In this document: positions 26,788-35,764 of the stretch, in pieces
Numbering within the stretch: position 1 is the first letter of the stretch
Layout of the letters: each line of letters begins with the position of its first letter
NCBI RefSeq assembly: GCF_000426365.1
Contig: NZ_KE384525.1
Span: 159,425-223,424 of the forward strand
Direction of reading: 5' to 3'
DNA from: Arenimonas composti TR7-09 = DSM 18010
GTDB taxonomy: Bacteria > Pseudomonadota > Gammaproteobacteria > Xanthomonadales > Xanthomonadaceae
DNA: 64,000 nt
Position numbers and translations under genes: made by a program
The notes under the pieces: generated by a model
What the model was told of the DNA's origin: nothing
Seen by the model: the letters and a program-made list of their open reading frames with translations, nothing else
Databases searched by the model: none

Positions 26788-28103
26788 CGGCGCCCGCACC
26801 GCTGCCGGAGCGCACCGGCCTGCGCCAGCTCGTCTCCCGCGTGCTGGCGATCGAACCGGCGGAGCTGCCGGCGGTGGTCGCGGCATGGCTGATGTTCCTG
26901 TTCGCGTTCACCGGCTACGCGCTGTTGCGGCCGGTGCGCGACGGCATCGGCTCGATCGGCGGCGGCCGCGACCTGCCGTGGCTGTTCAGCGCGACCTTCA
27001 TCGCGACCCTGCTGATCATTCCGCTGTTCGGTGCGGTGGCCTCGAAGGTGTCGCGACGGCGGATCCTGCCGTGGTCGTACGCGTTCTTCGCCGCGGTGCT
27101 GTTCGCGCTGGCGGCGGCGTGGTCGCTGCGCCCGGACGAGCCCTGGGTCGGCCGCGCCTTCTACGTCTGGCTGTCGGTGCTGGTGCTGCCGGTGGTGTCG
27201 GTGGCCTGGAGCGTGCTCGCCGACCTGCTGCCGCTGGCCCAGGCCAAGCGCACGTTCGCGCTGATGGCCGCCGGCATCAGCGTCGGCGGCCTGGTCGGGC
27301 CGTTGCTGACCCGCCTGCTCGCCGGGCCGCTCGGCATCGCCGGTTTGATGGTGCTGGGGCCGTCGCTGATCCTGGTCTCGGTGCTGGCGGCGCTGTGGCT
27401 GCAGCGCTGGCGCGACCGCCACCCGCTGCCGGCGCTCGATGCGCAGGCACGGCGGGCGCCGCTCGGCGGCAACCCCTTCGCCGGCCTCACCGACGTGCTG
27501 CGTTCGCCCTACCTGCTCGGCATCGCGCTGTTCGTCGTGCTGCTGTCGAGCGTCACCACCTTCCTGTACTTCGAACAGGCGGCGCTGCTGGAGGCGGCCT
27601 TCCCGGCGCTCGAGCGCCGCACCGAAGTGCTGGCGACCATCGACACCGTCGTGCAGGCGCTGGCGCTGCTGACCCAGGTGTTCCTGACCGGCCGCATCGT
27701 GCAGCGCCTCGGCCTCGCGGTGCTGCTGTGCGCGGTACCGCTGACGATGGCCGCCGGCTTCGTGTGGCTGGCATTCGCGCCGACCTTCGCCGTGCTGGTC
27801 GTGGTGATGGTGGTGCGCCGCGCCGGCGAATACGCGCTGGCCCGCCCCGGCCGCGAACTGCTGTTCACCGTCGTGCCCGCCGAGGCCAAGTACAAGGCCA
27901 AGAACGTCATCGACACCGCCGTGTACCGCGGCGCCGATGCGGTGTCGGGCTGGGCGAAGGCCGGCATCGACGCGATCGCGGCCTTCCCGGCGCTCGTTTG
28001 CCTGGTCGGGGCCGGTCTCGCGCTGGCCTGGGGCTTCACCGGCTGGCGGCTGGCGCGTGCGCAGCAGCGGCGTGCCGGCGAGGCCGTTCCACCGCCGGGC
28101 TGA
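26784..28103 (+). CDS. MFS/NTP-exchange-like membrane transporter
   Basis: A 439-residue inner-membrane protein with about twelve helices. YALLRPVRDGIG near the N-terminus and the later block AEAKYKAKNVIDTAVYRGAD resemble the family annotated as NTP/NDP exchange or MFS transporters in this order, related to bacterial ADP/ATP carriers. The transported molecule is not predictable. It is translationally coupled to the aldo/keto reductase. The nearest terminator-like hairpin is about 270 nt downstream. Confidence 0.85.
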   Translation: MTAPAPLPERTGLRQLVSRVLAIEPAELPAVVAAWLMFLFAFTGYALLRPVRDGIGSIGGGRDLPWLFSATFIATLLIIPLFGAVASKVSRRRILPWSYAFFAAVLFALAAAWSLRPDEPWVGRAFYVWLSVLVLPVVSVAWSVLADLLPLAQAKRTFALMAAGISVGGLVGPLLTRLLAGPLGIAGLMVLGPSLILVSVLAALWLQRWRDRHPLPALDAQARRAPLGGNPFAGLTDVLRSPYLLGIALFVVLLSSVTTFLYFEQAALLEAAFPALERRTEVLATIDTVVQALALLTQVFLTGRIVQRLGLAVLLCAVPLTMAAGFVWLAFAPTFAVLVVVMVVRRAGEYALARPGRELLFTVVPAEAKYKAKNVIDTAVYRGADAVSGWAKAGIDAIAAFPALVCLVGAGLALAWGFTGWRLARAQQRRAGEAVPPPG

Positions 28104-28455
28104 TGGTGGCCCGCCCCGGCCCAGGCGTTAGCCGCACGCACCTTGTAAGCAACGATTACTCCAACTGGTCCGCTTCCGCTGTCGGCCCCGCCGTGGCGGC
28201 AGCACCGGCGCGCCATGGCGTGAAAGCGGCAAGCGGGACTAAGCGCCGGAGCGGCCGGACACGTCCGCGCCGCGCTTGCGCGCGCCCCCGCGGCGGTGGT
28301 CCCCTGCGCCCGCACCGGCGCCCTCCTCGTCCGGCGCGGCTTTCAGGCAACAGCCCCCTGGCGTTGACCTCACTCGGCAGGTCGTCGGCTTCCGGCGCCC
28401 TGCCGCTTTTTTTGCCTTCGTTGTGGGTCGATGGGCCCGGCGCAACGCGTGAGCG
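28104..28455. other. Non-coding stretch between convergent transporter genes
   Basis: 352 bp between the 3' ends of the MFS and EamA genes. I see no gene with a credible start, composition or homology. The left 100 bp are less GC-rich than the surroundings. The only clear signal is the terminator-like hairpin near the right end. Confidence 0.6.
28375..28413 (+). terminator. Terminator-like hairpin downstream of the MFS transporter gene
   Basis: CGGCAGG pairs with CCTGCCG across a 17-nt loop region that itself can pair, followed by C and seven T residues. It lies 272 nt after the MFS transporter stop and 43 nt before the convergent EamA stop. Confidence 0.65.
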
Positions 28456-29349
28456 TCAGCGCGAGCGTTGGCTGAGGGCGACGCTGCCGAGGATGAGGGC
28501 GCAGGAGATGGCCATCGCCAGCGTGAGCGGCTCGCCGAGCAGGGCCCAGGCCCAGGCCACCGCCGCGACCGGCACCAGGTAGGTGACCGTCACCGCCCGC
28601 GCCGCGCCGACGCGCTGGATCAGGCGGTAATAGAGCGCGTAGGCCAGCCCGGTGCAGACCACGCCGAGGGCGATCGCCGAGCCCCAGGCGGCCAGCGATA
28701 CCGGCTGCGCCGGCCATTGCGCGGCCGCGAACGGGGCGGTGAGCAGCGCCGCGCTGCCGAGGGTCGCCGCCGCCAGTGCCAGCGGCGGCAGGCCGGTGAA
28801 CCAGCGCGGCACCAGGTTGGCGCCGATGCCGTACAGGAAGGCGGCGCCGACGCCGGCGGCGGCCGCCGCGGGCACGCCCGGGCCACCGGTCCGGTCGCCG
28901 GCGAGCACGACGACGCCGACGAAACCGACCGCCAGCGCGATCCACTTGCGCAGCGGAATGCGCTCGCGGAAGAACAGCCAGGCGACCAGGGCCGTGCACA
29001 GCACCGCCATCGCATTGGTGATCGCACCGACACCGGCCGGCGCCCGCTGCGCCGCCCAGGCGAACAGCACGAAGGGCACCGCCGAGTTGATCGCCCCGAC
29101 GAGTACCAGCCGCGGCCAGCGCGCCGCCGGGAAGCTCGCGCGCTGCGCCCACAGGAAAGGCAGCAGGATCGCCGCGCCGAGACCGAGGCGCAGCTCGACC
29201 AGGGCGGCGGCGCCGAACTCCGGCGCGGCGATGCGCTGGAACAGGAACGAGGCGCCCCAGATCGCCGCCAGCAGGCCCAGTTCGACCGGGGTCAGCCAGG
29301 CGGCGGAACCGGCGGGCGCGACCGGCACGGCGACGGCGGGGTTCTTCAT
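28456..29349 (-). CDS. EamA/DMT superfamily transporter
   Basis: 297 residues, ten predicted helices and two EamA repeats; PVELGLLAAIWGASFLFQRI opens the first and VTVTYLVPVAAVAWAWALLGE marks the second. An exporter of amino acids or other metabolites is typical. It is divergent from a LysR-type regulator with 102 bp between the starts, the classical arrangement in which the regulator controls the transporter. Confidence 0.9.
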   Translation of the reverse strand: MKNPAVAVPVAPAGSAAWLTPVELGLLAAIWGASFLFQRIAAPEFGAAALVELRLGLGAAILLPFLWAQRASFPAARWPRLVLVGAINSAVPFVLFAWAAQRAPAGVGAITNAMAVLCTALVAWLFFRERIPLRKWIALAVGFVGVVVLAGDRTGGPGVPAAAAAGVGAAFLYGIGANLVPRWFTGLPPLALAAATLGSAALLTAPFAAAQWPAQPVSLAAWGSAIALGVVCTGLAYALYYRLIQRVGAARAVTVTYLVPVAAVAWAWALLGEPLTLAMAISCALILGSVALSQRSR

Positions 29350-29451
29350 GGCGCGATCCAGATTGACGACTGGGCGCCATTGTCCTCCCGCCCGAGGGCC
29401 GCACAAGCGCATACTTTCGGGCCCAGCCACAAATCGGATTCGAGGCTCGCC

Positions 29452-30345
29452 ATGGCCCTGCGTTCGGACTGGCTGCCGGCGCTGGCCGCCTTCGAGGCCG
29501 CCGCCCGGCACCAGAACTTCGCCCACGCCGCCGAAGAGCTGCACCTGACCGCCAGCGCGGTCAGCCACCACGTGCGCAAGCTCGAGGGGCGGCTCGGGGT
29601 CGCGCTGTTCCAGCGGCATGCGCGCGGCGTCGCGCTGACCGCCGAGGGCCGCCAGCTGGCCGACGCCGCCAGCAATGCGCTGGCCGATCTCGACGGCAGC
29701 CTGAAGGCGCTGCGGGGCGGCCGCGGCGAGACCGCCCGCGTGCGCCTCACGACCCTGCATTCGCTGAGCGTCAGCTGGCTGCTGCCGCGGCTGCCGCGCT
29801 TCGCCGCCGCCTTCCTGGACATCGCGCTGGCGCTGGAGACCGACACCGCGCTGGCCCGTTTCGACGATGGCGGCCCGGACCTCGGCATCCGCCACGGGCC
29901 CGGCCACTGGCCCGGGCTGACCGCGCATCCGCTGATGGACGAGGAACTGTTCGCGGTGGCGTCGCCTGCCCTGCCCGGCATCGACGCGCTGCGCGAGCCG
30001 GCCGACCTCCTGCGCCTGCCGCTGATCGCCGACCTCGCCCGCCAGGGCTGGCCGGACTGGTTCCGCGCCGCCGGCCTGCACGGGCCGCGGTTCGAGGAGC
30101 GCTGGCGCTTCGTCGACAGCACCGGCGCGATGCACGCGGCAGCGCAGGGGCTCGGGGTGGCGCTGGCGCGCGACCGCATCGCCCGGCCGTGGCTGGCCGA
30201 CGGCCGCCTCGTGCGGCTGCCCTTCCCGTCCCTGCCGGCGCGCTGGAGCTACCACATCGTCTATCCCTCGCACCGGCGCCTGCGGGCGCCGGCGCAGGCG
30301 TTCGTGCGCTGGCTGCTCGACGACGTCGCGGAGTTCGGGCCATGA
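29452..30345 (+). CDS. LysR family transcriptional regulator, GcvA-like
   Basis: 297 residues. The N-terminal winged helix has [20 protein letters not shown] and [14 protein letters not shown], followed by the long linker helix and an effector domain with two alpha/beta lobes. The HTH variant resembles the GcvA subgroup. The shared 102-bp upstream region with the divergent EamA gene suggests it regulates that transporter and itself. The stop overlaps the ATG of the yaiI gene by 4 nt. Confidence 0.92.
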   Translation: MALRSDWLPALAAFEAAARHQNFAHAAEELHLTASAVSHHVRKLEGRLGVALFQRHARGVALTAEGRQLADAASNALADLDGSLKALRGGRGETARVRLTTLHSLSVSWLLPRLPRFAAAFLDIALALETDTALARFDDGGPDLGIRHGPGHWPGLTAHPLMDEELFAVASPALPGIDALREPADLLRLPLIADLARQGWPDWFRAAGLHGPRFEERWRFVDSTGAMHAAAQGLGVALARDRIARPWLADGRLVRLPFPSLPARWSYHIVYPSHRRLRAPAQAFVRWLLDDVAEFGP

Positions 30346-30815
30346 GCACGACGGAGAACACCGGCCCGACGATCTGGGTCGACGCCGACGCCTGCCCGAA
30401 CCTGATCAAGGACGTGCTGTTCCGCGCCGCCGAACGCACGCGCCGGCCGCTGGTGCTGGTGGCCAACCAGTGGATCCGCACGCCACCCTCGCGCGTCATC
30501 CGCTCGCTGCAGTGCAGCGGCGGCCTCGACGAGGCCGACGACGAGATCGTGCGCCGCTGCGCCACCGGCGACCTGGTGATCACCGCGGACATCCCGCTGG
30601 CGGCGCGCGTCATCGAGAAGGGCGCGGCGGCGCTGAACCCGCGCGGCGAGCTCTATACCGCCGACTCGATCGCCCAGCGCCTGTCGATGCGCAACTTCAT
30701 GGACGAGCTGCGCGGCGCCGGCATCGCCACCGGCGGCCCGCCGGCCCTGCATCCGCGCGAGGTGCAGGCGTTCGCGAACGCGCTGGACGGCTGGCTGCGC
30801 AGGAACAGCCCGTAG
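30342..30815 (+). CDS. yaiI: YaiI/YqxD family protein (DUF188)
   Basis: 157 residues, full length for the UPF0178 family. [20 protein letters not shown] at the N-terminus has the acidic residues of a PIN-like nuclease core, and [19 protein letters not shown] is the second conserved block. The biochemical role is unknown; a nuclease fold is inferred. It is coupled to the LysR gene. The GTAG at its stop belongs to a non-REP sequence, unlike the cases elsewhere in this window. Confidence 0.92.
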   Translation: MSTTENTGPTIWVDADACPNLIKDVLFRAAERTRRPLVLVANQWIRTPPSRVIRSLQCSGGLDEADDEIVRRCATGDLVITADIPLAARVIEKGAAALNPRGELYTADSIAQRLSMRNFMDELRGAGIATGGPPALHPREVQAFANALDGWLRRNSP

Positions 30816-30828
30816 GCTGTGTCCTTTT

Positions 30829-30997
30829 GTAGGAGCGGCTTCAGCCGCGATCCCCTCCCTCGCGCGAAGCGCGCACTTTCGCGCGAAAATCCGTCGTTGT
30901 AGGCGCGGCTTCAGCCGCGATCCCTGCCTCGCGCGAAGCGCGTGCTTTCGCGGGAGAATCCAGTGAAGAGCAGGATCGCGGCTGAAGCCGCTCCTAC
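30829..30997. repeat. REP cluster of three, with tandem 70-bp unit
   Basis: Forward copies at 30829-30851 and 30899-30921 (the second reads GTAGGCGC) and an inverted copy at 30975-30997. The two forward copies and their spacers, including a CGCGCGAAGCGCG palindrome, are near-identical 70-bp units in tandem. Confidence 0.93.
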
Positions 30998-31028
30998 AAG
31001 CGACGTCATACGAACTGTGAAACAACCC

Positions 31029-31256
31029 ATGCCGACCATCGACTTCGAACTCGACCGCGACCACGTCGCCCTCAACGACCTGCTGCACCTGACCGGCGTC
31101 GTCGACACCGGCGGCATGGGCAAGGCCCTTGTCGCGAGTGGTGCGGTCGAGGTCGACGGCGCCCTCGAGCTGCGCAAGACCGCGAAGATCCGCGCCGGCC
31201 AGGTCGTGCGGGTGGAGACGGCGGAGGCGATCGTCGAGATCAGGGTCCGCGACTGA
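31029..31256 (+). CDS. Small S4-domain RNA-binding protein, YbcJ-like
   Basis: 75 residues, essentially one S4 fold: LNDLLHLTGVVDTGGMGKAL holds the recognition helices and GAVEVDGALELRKTAKIRAG the beta loop with basic residues. YbcJ-type proteins are small cytosolic proteins with an S4-like fold and presumed RNA contact. The gene is bracketed by REP clusters on both sides, only 31 bp after one and 22 bp before the other. Confidence 0.88.
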   Translation: MPTIDFELDRDHVALNDLLHLTGVVDTGGMGKALVASGAVEVDGALELRKTAKIRAGQVVRVETAEAIVEIRVRD

Positions 31257-31278
31257 TGCCCCACATCCCGTACAACTC

Positions 31279-31398
31279 GTAGGAGCGGCTTCAGCCGCGA
31301 TGCTCTTCTCCGCCATCCGGCCGGAACCGTTAAGAGCATCGCGGCTGAAGCCGCTCCTGCAACGCGAGCGGGGAGTTCGCGGCTGAAGCCGCTCCTAC
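31279..31398. repeat. REP cluster of three, type I variants
   Basis: Forward 31279-31301, inverted 31338-31360 (its GTAG changed to GCAG) and inverted 31376-31398 (final base changed). The third overlaps the end of the VOC gene and supplies its TAG stop at 31397-31395. Confidence 0.92.
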
Positions 31399-31781
31399 AC
31401 TGCCGGCGGGGCTTGCATGCAGAAGAAATTGAGCTTGTTGCCGTCGGGGTCGCGGAAGTAGCCGCCGTAGAAACCGAAGCCGCGGTCGCCGGGGGCGCCC
31501 TCGTCGCTGCCGCCCAGCGACAGCGCCAGCGCGTGCAGCTGGTCGACCTGCGCCTGCTCGCGGACGACCAGGGCCGTCATGTGGCCATTGCCCGGATGGT
31601 GCGGCTGGCCGTCGTAGGGTTTCACCAGGGCGATGCCGGGCTGATTCCTGCCGGCACTGTAGAGCACGAAACGCTCGCCGATCGCGAAGCCGCGCTTGCC
31701 GCCGATCGGCGCCAGCAGGGCGTCGTAGAAGGCCTTCGCCCGCTCCATGTCGTTCGTACCCAGCGTCACGTAACCGATCAT
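31395..31781 (-). CDS. VOC family protein (glyoxalase-like)
   Basis: 128 residues of the vicinal oxygen chelate fold: MIGYVTLGTNDMERAKAFYD opens the first beta-alpha-beta module and FYGGYFRDPDGNKLNFFC closes the second, with the usual metal-ligand Glu replaced by Asn in the last strand. Function could be dioxygenase, lyase or antibiotic-binding; nothing nearby decides. The start was set at the conserved MIGYVTLG. The stop is the TAG of a REP element. Confidence 0.9.
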   Translation of the reverse strand: MIGYVTLGTNDMERAKAFYDALLAPIGGKRGFAIGERFVLYSAGRNQPGIALVKPYDGQPHHPGNGHMTALVVREQAQVDQLHALALSLGGSDEGAPGDRGFGFYGGYFRDPDGNKLNFFCMQAPPAV

Positions 31782-31870
31782 CGCGCTCTCCCGTTTTCCC
31801 CAGCTTGCAGCTGCCGCCGCGCCGGCACCAGCGCCGTTTCCGACAGCCGTGGCGGACACGGGGCAACAAA

Positions 31871-31950
31871 GCACAACAACGGATCACACGGAAACAGCGG
31901 ATAAAGCCCTTTGCTCGATCGGCTGTTATCGGCTCTGACCCGTTGTGATC
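31871..31950. repeat. Imperfect inverted array of about 11-nt units
   Basis: Left arm CACAACAACGGATCACACGG and following AACAGCGGATAAA; the right arm read on the other strand gives CACAACGGGTCAGAG and CCGATAACAGCC. The arms meet around AAGCCCTTTGCTCG. It lies between the VOC gene start and the hutU stop. The architecture is like the 54655-54763 locus. Confidence 0.55.
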
Positions 31951-31974
31951 TGCGACACGAAACCCGGTGCAGGG

Positions 31975-33645
31975 TCAGCGGAGCATCGGCAGCTTCAGCC
32001 CCTGCTCGCGCGCGCAGTCGATGGCGATGTCGTAGCCGGCGTCGGCGTGGCGCATCACGCCGGTGCCGGGGTCGTTCCAGAGCACGCGGGCGAGGCGCCT
32101 GTCGGCCGCTTCGCTGCCGTCGCAGACGATGACGACGCCGCTGTGCTGGCTGTAGCCCATGCCGACGCCGCCGCCGTGGTGCAGGCTCACCCACGTCGCG
32201 CCGCCGGCGACGTTGAGCATGGCGTTCAGCAGCGGCCAGTCGGAAACGGCGTCGCTGCCGTCCTTCATCGCTTCCGTTTCGCGGTTCGGTGAGGCGACGC
32301 TGCCGCTGTCGAGATGATCGCGGCCGATCACGACCGGCGCCTTCAGTTCGCCCTTGCGCACCATTTCATTGAATGCGAGCGCGAGCCTGTGGCGCTGGCC
32401 GAGGCCGACCCAGCAGATGCGCGCCGGCAGGCCCTGGAAGCTGATGCGCTCCTTCGCCATGTCGAGCCAGCGGTGCAGGTGCGGGTCGTCGGGGATCAGC
32501 TCCTTCACCTTCGCGTCGGTCCGGTAGATGTCCTCGGGATCGCCGCTCAGCGCGACCCAGCGGAAGGGACCGACGCCGCGACAGAACAGCGGCCGCACAT
32601 AGGCCGGCACGAAACCGGGGAAATCGAAGGCGTTCGTGCAGCCGGCATCGGAGGCCATCTGGCGGATGTTGTTGCCGTAGTCGAACACCGGCACGCCCAT
32701 GCGCTGGAAGGCGAGCATCGCCTCGACGTGCACGCGCATCGACTTCTTCGCGAGATCGCGCATGCGCTCCGGCACGACGTCCTGCGCCTCTTCCCACTCG
32801 GCGACGGTCAGGCCCTGCGGCAGGTAGCCGCGCAGCGGATCGTGCGCCGAGGTCTGGTCGGTGACCGCGTCCGGGCGCACGCCACGCCGCACCAGCTCCG
32901 GCAGCACGTCTGCGGCATTGCCGAGCAGCGCGATCGACTTCGCCGCGCCGGCGGCGGTGTACTTCGCGATCCGCGCCAGCGCATCGTCGATGTCGGTCGC
33001 CTGCTCGTCGACGTAGCGGGTGCGCAGGCGGAAATCGATGCTGCTCTGCCGGCATTCGATCGTCAGCGAACAGGCACCGGCCAGCGACGCCGCCAGCGGC
33101 TGCGCGCCGCCCATGCCGCCGAGGCCGGCGGTCAGGATCCATTTGCCGGTGAGGTCGCCACCGTAATGCTGGCGACCCATTTCGACGAAGGTCTCGTAGG
33201 TGCCCTGGACGATGCCCTGCGAGCCGATGTAGATCCACGAGCCCGCCGTCATCTGGCCGTACATCATCAGGCCCTTGCGATCGAGCTCGTTGAAGTGTTC
33301 CCAGGTGGCCCAGTGCGGCACCAGGTTGGAATTCGCGATCAGAACCCGCGGCGCATCCGGGTGCGAGGGGAACACGCCGACCGGCTTGCCCGACTGCACC
33401 AGCAGGGTCTCGTCGTCACCGAGGGTCTTCAGTGTCGCCAGGATGCGGTCGAAGCAGTCCCAGTCGCGGGCGGCGCGGCCGATGCCGCCGTAAACGACCA
33501 GATCGGTGGGGCGCTCGGCGACCTCGGGATCCAGGTTGTTCTGCAGCATGCGGAACGGCGCTTCGGTCAGCCAGGAGCGGCAGCTGAGCTCGGTGCCGCG
33601 CGGCGCGCGGATGGTGCGGGACGGGTCGTGACGGTTCGCGGACAT
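31975..33645 (-). CDS. hutU: Urocanate hydratase
   Basis: Second step of histidine breakdown: urocanate to imidazolonepropionate, with bound NAD. 556 residues, normal length. Conserved blocks: [20 protein letters not shown], the NAD-site glycines [43 protein letters not shown] and the C-terminal [17 protein letters not shown]. It is alone here: hutH is absent from the window and hutF and hutI lie 6-10 kb away. The gene end is 25 bp from an inverted repeat array. Confidence 0.97.
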   Translation of the reverse strand: MSANRHDPSRTIRAPRGTELSCRSWLTEAPFRMLQNNLDPEVAERPTDLVVYGGIGRAARDWDCFDRILATLKTLGDDETLLVQSGKPVGVFPSHPDAPRVLIANSNLVPHWATWEHFNELDRKGLMMYGQMTAGSWIYIGSQGIVQGTYETFVEMGRQHYGGDLTGKWILTAGLGGMGGAQPLAASLAGACSLTIECRQSSIDFRLRTRYVDEQATDIDDALARIAKYTAAGAAKSIALLGNAADVLPELVRRGVRPDAVTDQTSAHDPLRGYLPQGLTVAEWEEAQDVVPERMRDLAKKSMRVHVEAMLAFQRMGVPVFDYGNNIRQMASDAGCTNAFDFPGFVPAYVRPLFCRGVGPFRWVALSGDPEDIYRTDAKVKELIPDDPHLHRWLDMAKERISFQGLPARICWVGLGQRHRLALAFNEMVRKGELKAPVVIGRDHLDSGSVASPNRETEAMKDGSDAVSDWPLLNAMLNVAGGATWVSLHHGGGVGMGYSQHSGVVIVCDGSEAADRRLARVLWNDPGTGVMRHADAGYDIAIDCAREQGLKLPMLR

Positions 33646-33721
33646 CGGGACGGACTCGGGGAGCGTTGGGGCGGGATTCTAGCCGCCCCGCCGCTCCCGC
33701 CCCATCCCGGGGCCCTTCGGC

Positions 33722-34075
33722 TCAGAGCCGCGAGTCGAGGCGCTCGAGCGCTTCGGCGGTGCTGCCGGCACCGGTGCGGTCCAGGTCCTCGCGCGAATAC
33801 GAGGAACCGGGCAGGCCGTTGCAGCCGTTGGCGTCGGGCTTGCGGCGGATCAGGGTGCCGGTGGAGCGCACGCAGCCGGTGTCGTTGACGATCCGCGGCT
33901 TGGTCAGGCCTTCGCCGGCGATGACGATGTTCTCGTCCTTGCGGGCGTCGGCGGCGTCGGCCTCGGCGACCGTGACCGGGGTTTCGTCCGCGGCGACCGG
34001 TTCGCCGGCGAGCGCGGACGCGGTGACGCCGCAACCGGCGAGCAGCAGGACGGAGGTGAGCGCGATGCGGTTCAT
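33722..34075 (-). CDS. Small putative lipoprotein, unknown
   Basis: 117 residues, not recognised. The N-terminus MNRIALTSVLLLAGCGVTAS carries a lipobox (LAGC, Cys15). The mature part is acidic, then has CVRSTGTLIRR...NGC with two cysteines that could pair, and ends in a conserved-looking SYSREDLDRTGAGSTAEALE. Start choice: AAGGAG lies 7 nt before the ATG at 34075, while the ATG at 34081 directly abuts that site. It is downstream of modB on the same strand, with 129 bp between. Confidence 0.75.
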   Translation of the reverse strand: MNRIALTSVLLLAGCGVTASALAGEPVAADETPVTVAEADAADARKDENIVIAGEGLTKPRIVNDTGCVRSTGTLIRRKPDANGCNGLPGSSYSREDLDRTGAGSTAEALERLDSRL

Positions 34076-34204
34076 GGGCATCTCCTTGCTGGGGGACGAG
34101 CCGAGTCTATGCCCGCCCCGCGGGCGTCGAGCGCGGAAGCGAATTCCCGGTTCGGCTGCCGTTCGGGAACCGGATACGCCGGTGAACGCCCCGCGACGAC
34201 GAGG

Positions 34205-34894
34205 TCAGTGGCCGCTGCGCCGGAAGGTCGAGCGCCGCACCATCCATTCCGAGACGAGCAGCGCGCCGACTGCCAGCACCACCGACACGATCGCGAGCCG
34301 GCCGATGCCGGCTTCGCCTTCGGGCACCTGCATCAGGCTGTGCATCGCCAGCGCAAGCGTGCGCGTCTCGCCGGGGATGTTGGAGACGAAGGTGATCGTC
34401 GCGCCGAACTCGCCGAGCGCCTTCGCGAACGCCAGCGCCATGCCGGCGGCGATGCCCGGCAGGCTCAGCGGCAGCACGACGCGGCGGAAGCGCGTCCACG
34501 GTCCGGCGCCGAGGCTCAGCGCCATCTCGTGGATCTCGTGCGGGATCGCCTCGATCGACAGCCGGATCGCGCGCACGAACAGTGGGAAGGCCATCACCGC
34601 GGCGGCGATCACCGCCCCGGTCCAGCGGAACGCGAACGTCAGCCCGAACCAGCTCTCCAGCCACTGCCCGATCGCCCCCTGGCGGCCGAACAGCACCAGC
34701 AGCACGTAGCCGGTCAGCACCGGCGGCAGCAGCAGCGGCAGATGCACGAAGGTGTCGAGCAGCAATTTGCCGCGGAAATACGGCCGCGCCAGCGCCATCG
34801 CCGCCAGCAGCGCGAACGGCAGCGCGACCACCACCGCCAGCGCCGCGATGCGCAGGCTGAGCAGCAGGATCGTGATTTCGTCCGCGGTCGGCAT
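34205..34894 (-). CDS. modB: Molybdate ABC transporter permease
   Basis: 229 residues with about five to six membrane helices; the cytoplasmic EAA loop is present (GAGPWTRFRRVVLPLSLPGI), followed by AFAKALGEFGATITF, characteristic of ModB. It forms the channel for molybdate taken from ModA. The ATG shares one base with the modA stop (TGATG), so the two are coupled. The ATPase gene modC, normally next, is not here: the following gene is an unrelated small lipoprotein. Confidence 0.94.
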   Translation of the reverse strand: MPTADEITILLLSLRIAALAVVVALPFALLAAMALARPYFRGKLLLDTFVHLPLLLPPVLTGYVLLVLFGRQGAIGQWLESWFGLTFAFRWTGAVIAAAVMAFPLFVRAIRLSIEAIPHEIHEMALSLGAGPWTRFRRVVLPLSLPGIAAGMALAFAKALGEFGATITFVSNIPGETRTLALAMHSLMQVPEGEAGIGRLAIVSVVLAVGALLVSEWMVRRSTFRRSGH

Positions 34895-35703
34895 CAGCCC
34901 GGCGTCGGCGACGGCGGACAACGGCGGCCGTCCGGCATCGTGAAGCCGGCGCGCACGAAGATGCACGTGGCCACCGGCGAGCGCAGGAACGCGAGGAACC
35001 CGTCGCTGCGCGCCGCCGGCGTACCGGCGATCCGCGCGGCCGGGTAGACGATCGGTGCGTGCGTGTCCGCCGGGAACGTCGCCAGCACGCGCACCCGGCG
35101 CTCGGCACGGGCGTCGCTCGCGTAGACGATGCCGAGCGGCACCTCGCCGCGGGCGACGAAGGCCAGCGCCGCGCGCACGTTGTCCGCCTGCACGAGCCGC
35201 CCGGCGACCGCGTCCCAGAGGTCCTGCGCCTGCAGCGCCTGTTTCGCATAGCGCCCGGCCGGCACCGACGCGGTGTCGGCGACCGCCAGCCGGCCGGATT
35301 CGCCCAGCCGCGCCGCCAGCGCCGTGCGCGGCGTCATCGTCGGCGCCGGATCGTTCGCGCCGGTGACGATGACGAGGCGGTTGCCGAGCAGGTCGGTGCG
35401 CGTCGCCGCGTCGACGAGGCGGCGCTGCTGCAGGTGGTCCATCCACGCCAGATCGGCACTGATGAAGACCTGCGCCGGCGCGCCGCGTTCGATCTGGCGT
35501 GCGAGCTGGGCGCTGCCGGCGTACGAGATCACGACGCGCTGGCCGCTCTCCTGCGTCCACGCCGCGGCGACCTCGTCCAGGCTGCCCTGCAGGCTCGCCG
35601 CGGCGAACACCACGACGTCCTCGGGCGCCTGCGCACGCGCGACGCCGGCGAGCGCCAGCACCACGCCCGCCACCCACGCCAGTTTCCGTCCGGCTCCGCT
35701 CAT
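34894..35703 (-). CDS. modA: Molybdate-binding periplasmic protein
   Basis: 269 residues with a Sec signal (likely cut at ARA-QAP near 24). VVVFAAASLQGSLDEVA, SYAGSAQLARQIERGAPA and FISADLAWMD are the ModA ligand-loop blocks. It delivers molybdate or tungstate to ModB. The C-terminus ends TMPDGRRCPPSPTPG, longer and more divergent than usual, with a Cys. It is first in the modAB pair; no Mo-box was looked up in the 60 bp upstream. Confidence 0.94.
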   Translation of the reverse strand: MSGAGRKLAWVAGVVLALAGVARAQAPEDVVVFAAASLQGSLDEVAAAWTQESGQRVVISYAGSAQLARQIERGAPAQVFISADLAWMDHLQQRRLVDAATRTDLLGNRLVIVTGANDPAPTMTPRTALAARLGESGRLAVADTASVPAGRYAKQALQAQDLWDAVAGRLVQADNVRAALAFVARGEVPLGIVYASDARAERRVRVLATFPADTHAPIVYPAARIAGTPAARSDGFLAFLRSPVATCIFVRAGFTMPDGRRCPPSPTPG

Positions 35704-35764
35704 TCCACATCTCCCGCATCCCGCTACCCCGATCTTGCCATGACCGGTTTCGCGGACGGCGATG

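Noticed and set aside
28120..28140. GTTAGCC as an integron attC core site
   Set aside because: It does not fit the GTTRRRY pattern, and no partner site or integrase is nearby.
30810..30818. GTAG at the yaiI stop as another REP-derived stop
   Set aside because: The bases after GTAG (GCTGTGTCC) do not form the REP palindrome; the nearest REP starts at 30829.
30829..31398. CRISPR-like spacing of short repeats
   Set aside because: Copies alternate in orientation, spacers vary in length and are partly related to each other, and no cas gene is present; these are REP palindromes.
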